DNA of 64,000 nt, from positions 2,852,001 through 2,916,000 of the forward strand of contig OY970200.1 in NCBI GenBank assembly GCA_963708235.1, in the 5' to 3' direction. A program made the position numbers and the translations under genes. The notes under the pieces are model-generated. The model saw only the letters and a list, made by a program, of their open reading frames with translations. It was not told the DNA's origin and did not search any database. This document shows positions 63,013-64,000 of the stretch, one piece after another. Source of the DNA: G963708235 sp963708235. GTDB lineage: Bacteria; Actinomycetota; Acidimicrobiia; Spongiisociales; UBA5794. Each line of letters opens with the position of its first letter. The first letter of the stretch is position 1.

Positions 63013-63491
63013 GTTTGGTTGAGGATGGTTCGTTCGAGGCGTTCTATCTGCGGGAGTACCCACCTGTGTTGACGCTCGCCCGGGTGCTCACCGGCGGCAG
63101 AGAGGTGGCGGAGGACGTGACCCATGAGGCTTTTGCAGCGGCGCTGGTGGCGTGGGGTTCTCTGGACAACCCGGCGGGGTGGATCCGGAGCGTGGTGGTG
63201 AACAAGACGCGGTCGACGTGGCGCCGTCACTACACCGAGCGGCGGGCGATCCGTGACCTGGCGGTCCGGGTTCAGATCGGTCACGATATTCCGCCCGAGA
63301 CGGAGGACTTCTGGGCGGAGGTTCGGCGTCTCCCCCGCAGACAGGCACAAGCGGTCTCGCTCTTCTACCTGGAAGACCGACCCGTCGCCGAGATCGCATC
63401 GATCCTCGGGTGTGAGGAATCGACGGTGCGAGTTCACCTGATGCGTGGCAGGCGGACGTTGGCCCGCCGCCTGGGAGTCAGCGATGAGTGA
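63009..63491 (+). CDS. ECF-type RNA polymerase sigma factor
   Basis: About 160 residues. Region 2 is VEDGSFEAFYLREYPPVLTL with REVAEDVTHEAFAAAL. Region 4 is LPRRQAQAVSLFYLEDRPVA with ILGCEESTVRVHLMRGRRTL. Region 3 is missing, as in ECF factors. The GTG at 63009 or the ATG at 62977 (see the leader ORF) is the start. It overlaps the next gene by eight bases, so the two are coupled. Target promoters unknown. Confidence 0.88.
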   Translation: MSLVEDGSFEAFYLREYPPVLTLARVLTGGREVAEDVTHEAFAAALVAWGSLDNPAGWIRSVVVNKTRSTWRRHYTERRAIRDLAVRVQIGHDIPPETEDFWAEVRRLPRRQAQAVSLFYLEDRPVAEIASILGCEESTVRVHLMRGRRTLARRLGVSDE

Positions 63492-64000
63492 CCTCGATAC
63501 CACCGCACGTCGCCACGCCGAGGCGGTCCGCACCGCCCTGGCGCACGTGGAAACTCCGCCGGTTCGGTCGTTGAACTCCGATGCGCGCCCAACACGATGG
63601 AGAAGCGGCGCTTTGGTCGCCATCGTCACTCTCGTCGCCGCGTGGGCATTGCTACCCCTGATCTCGCCTGGCGACGACGCCGGCCCGACCGCACCAGGAC
63701 CAGGTAGGGACCAGCCCGCCGGATCCGACCAGGCGGCGACCGCCCCCGGTGATCCGCCTTCACCAGAACTCAGTCGGTTCGATGTTGCTGGCTTCCTCGA
63801 CGACAGGCTGGATGGGGCGTTCGAGGACGTGGCCGGCACGATCGCCGTCGTGGCGCTGGTGCCGGTCGGCTCCGAGCAGCATGTGGATCTACTCATCGAC
63901 CGGCTGACTGCGGTGGGGCTCGGCGGCTACACCTACGTCCCACCTGAAGAGGTCGCCGCAACGGCCGCTCGTTTCGCCGCCAGACACGGGACGGAAACAC
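63484..64000 (+). CDS. Putative membrane anti-sigma or associated factor, partial
   Basis: The 172 residues in view show a short cytoplasmic tail with ARRHAEAVRTALAHVE, one membrane helix (SGALVAIVTLVAAWALLPLI), a Pro/Gly-rich linker and the start of an extracytoplasmic domain (VAGTIAVVALVPVG). Position after an ECF sigma gene and a single-pass layout suggest an anti-sigma or regulatory role. No zinc-finger motif is seen in the tail. The gene runs off the right edge. Confidence 0.65.
   Translation, partial: MSDLDTTARRHAEAVRTALAHVETPPVRSLNSDARPTRWRSGALVAIVTLVAAWALLPLISPGDDAGPTAPGPGRDQPAGSDQAATAPGDPPSPELSRFDVAGFLDDRLDGAFEDVAGTIAVVALVPVGSEQHVDLLIDRLTAVGLGGYTYVPPEEVAATAARFAARHGTET

Noticed and set aside
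1..64000. Possible tRNA, rRNA, prophage or insertion sequences
   Set aside because: No T-loop-like GTTCGA with matching acceptor stem, no rRNA core segments, and no integrase, transposase or phage structural motifs were seen. This was by eye; a covariance search could still find a missed tRNA.

Overview
The window is about 68-70% G+C and reads as the chromosome of an actinobacterium, most plausibly Acidimicrobiia; the class is inferred, not proven. Support comes from an F420-dependent dehydrogenase, an MmpL-like transporter, a WXG100/FHA-FtsK type VII secretion locus, an LprG-P55-like lipoprotein/MFS pair, a stand-alone MsiK-type sugar ATPase and many apparently leaderless promoters. I see no rRNA, tRNA, CRISPR array, IS element or prophage.

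Layout: 0-6.9 kb holds murI (cut by the left edge), a GH68 and a GH32-like fructan pair, metX and, divergently, metY behind a SAM-I riboswitch, then an F420 dehydrogenase. 7-17.5 kb is a compact secretion-like locus: an MmpL-type protein with a 15-bp tandem repeat and a histidine-kinase-like ATPase tail, a nitroreductase, a ubiquitin/FHA/FtsK ATPase, two small ESX-type proteins and a divergent TcpC-like anchored protein. 17.5-33.5 kb carries an rRNA/tRNA methylase, alpha-glucosidase, MsiK, a NarL-type two-component pair, fdhD, a MacB-like ABC exporter, an alpha/beta hydrolase, an aminotransferase/sulfotransferase pair and a secreted HAF-repeat protein. 33.5-44.3 kb is mostly metabolism: DUF1015-serA, a DUF885 peptidase, a sigma factor with an Ogt-Ada repair fusion, MFS, purU, a class V aminotransferase, a hydrolase and a methyltransferase. 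44.3-54.2 kb is accessory-looking: a fasciclin protein, three tiny ORFs with strong ribosome binding sites, DUF2332, a 1211-residue repeat protein with a 180-residue partner, and a large LuxR/AAA regulator. 54.3-64 kb has a DEAD-box helicase, an FKBP lipoprotein, a secreted beta-propeller, the MFS/LprG pair, two convergent PIN-type toxin-antitoxin modules, and an ECF sigma/anti-sigma-like pair running off the right edge.

Two window-wide patterns affect how the annotation should be read. First, seven genes, including housekeeping metX, serA and purU, are split by eight single-base frameshifts, each repaired by changing one base in a short run. This looks like residual indel error in the assembly rather than gene decay. 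Second, thirteen genes without a Shine-Dalgarno start 6-8 bases after a TANNNT hexamer, the signature of leaderless mRNA, and this was used to pick starts.

The least explained items are the giant solenoid-like protein with its small neighbour, the three-peptide cluster near 45.1-45.7 kb, the paired-hairpin repeat at 38.1-38.5 kb, and the MmpL protein with its expandable linker and ATPase-like tail.
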